Part shown: one piece after another, positions 6,471 through 6,574 of the stretch
Layout of the letters: each line of letters opens with the position of its first letter
How positions within the stretch are numbered: position 1 is the stretch's first letter
NCBI GenBank assembly: GCA_030040515.1
Contig: JASHTO010000762.1
Location: 1 to 6,574 of the forward strand
Length of the DNA stretch: 6,574 bases
Reading direction: 5' to 3'
Source: Terriglobia bacterium
Lineage (GTDB): Bacteria > Acidobacteriota > Terriglobia > UBA7540
The notes under the pieces: generated by a model
Told to the model about the DNA's origin: nothing
Database searches by the model: none
The model's input: the letters and a program-made list of their open reading frames with translations, nothing else
Position numbers and translations under genes: made by a program

Positions 6471-6574
6471 AGTACGGGCTCAAAAATTGCGGTCACGGAA
6501 ATGGAGAAGCCGGGAAGGATCTTGTCGTCAGCCAGGAAGTCGCCCCTGCGGAGAGTTTTCAGCGGAGCTGGGCC
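6467..6574 (-). CDS. C-terminal end of a probable Uma2-family (DUF820) nuclease, partial
   Basis: Read from the window edge on the minus strand, an open frame of 35 codons ends in TGA at 6467-6469. Its sequence, with LRRGDFLADDKILPGF followed by SISVTAIFEPVL, resembles the usual end of Uma2/DUF820 proteins: a GD-x-L turn, then LPGF, then a hydrophobic helix ending in LF. Those proteins have a PD-(D/E)XK nuclease fold, but the catalytic residues would lie upstream, outside this window, so activity cannot be judged. The stop overlaps the ATG of the DUF255 gene by four bases (ATGA), the typical arrangement for coupled translation in an operon. The identification rests on a short tail only. Confidence 0.55.
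   Translation of the reverse strand, partial: GPAPLKTLRRGDFLADDKILPGFSISVTAIFEPVL

Overview
The window is a GC-rich bacterial segment. The left 240 bases are about 49% GC by hand count; the rest looks closer to 60%. Every gene I can support lies on the minus strand, so transcription runs from right to left. The gene types and protein style (an EVE protein beside serA, a COG0075-type aminotransferase serving as the serC partner, a DUF255 thioredoxin-like protein, Uma2) would fit Acidobacteriota or a similar environmental Gram-negative lineage. That placement is an inference of low confidence, because no rRNA or other marker gene is present.

Layout in transcription order, right to left. (1) At the right edge is the last 35 codons of a gene whose C-terminus resembles Uma2-family (DUF820) PD-(D/E)XK nucleases. 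(2) Its stop overlaps, as ATGA, the start of a complete 701-aa DUF255/YyaL-type protein: an N-terminal thioredoxin-like domain with a CHWC motif, then a six-hairpin (alpha/alpha) domain. This gene is followed by a GC-rich hairpin with no T-tract. (3) A 240-bp gap carries a good sigma70-type promoter (TTGACA, 17 bp, TATTCT) and an approximately 88-nt leader that can fold on itself. (4) Next comes a class V aminotransferase of 386 aa, then (5) a full-length SerA of 526 aa with a C-terminal ACT domain. Together these two encode the first two steps of the phosphorylated serine pathway (3-phosphoglycerate to phosphohydroxypyruvate to phosphoserine); no phosphatase (SerB) is in view. (6) A 153-aa EVE-domain (PUA-like) protein has its own strong ribosome binding site. 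(7) Last is the 5' part of an AzgA/PbuG-type purine permease gene that loses its family resemblance after roughly 95 to 105 codons.

The left 250 bases hold no gene I can support. They contain the T-arm and acceptor end of a tRNA, including CCA, with no recognisable 5' half. This fragment lies just beyond the broken permease. A tRNA 3' fragment, lower GC and a truncated gene together suggest an integration or deletion junction.

I found no CRISPR array, complete RNA gene, insertion sequence or toxin-antitoxin pair. Most of the window is ordinary metabolism. The points worth a second look are the left junction, the serine-operon leader and the Uma2/DUF255 coupling.
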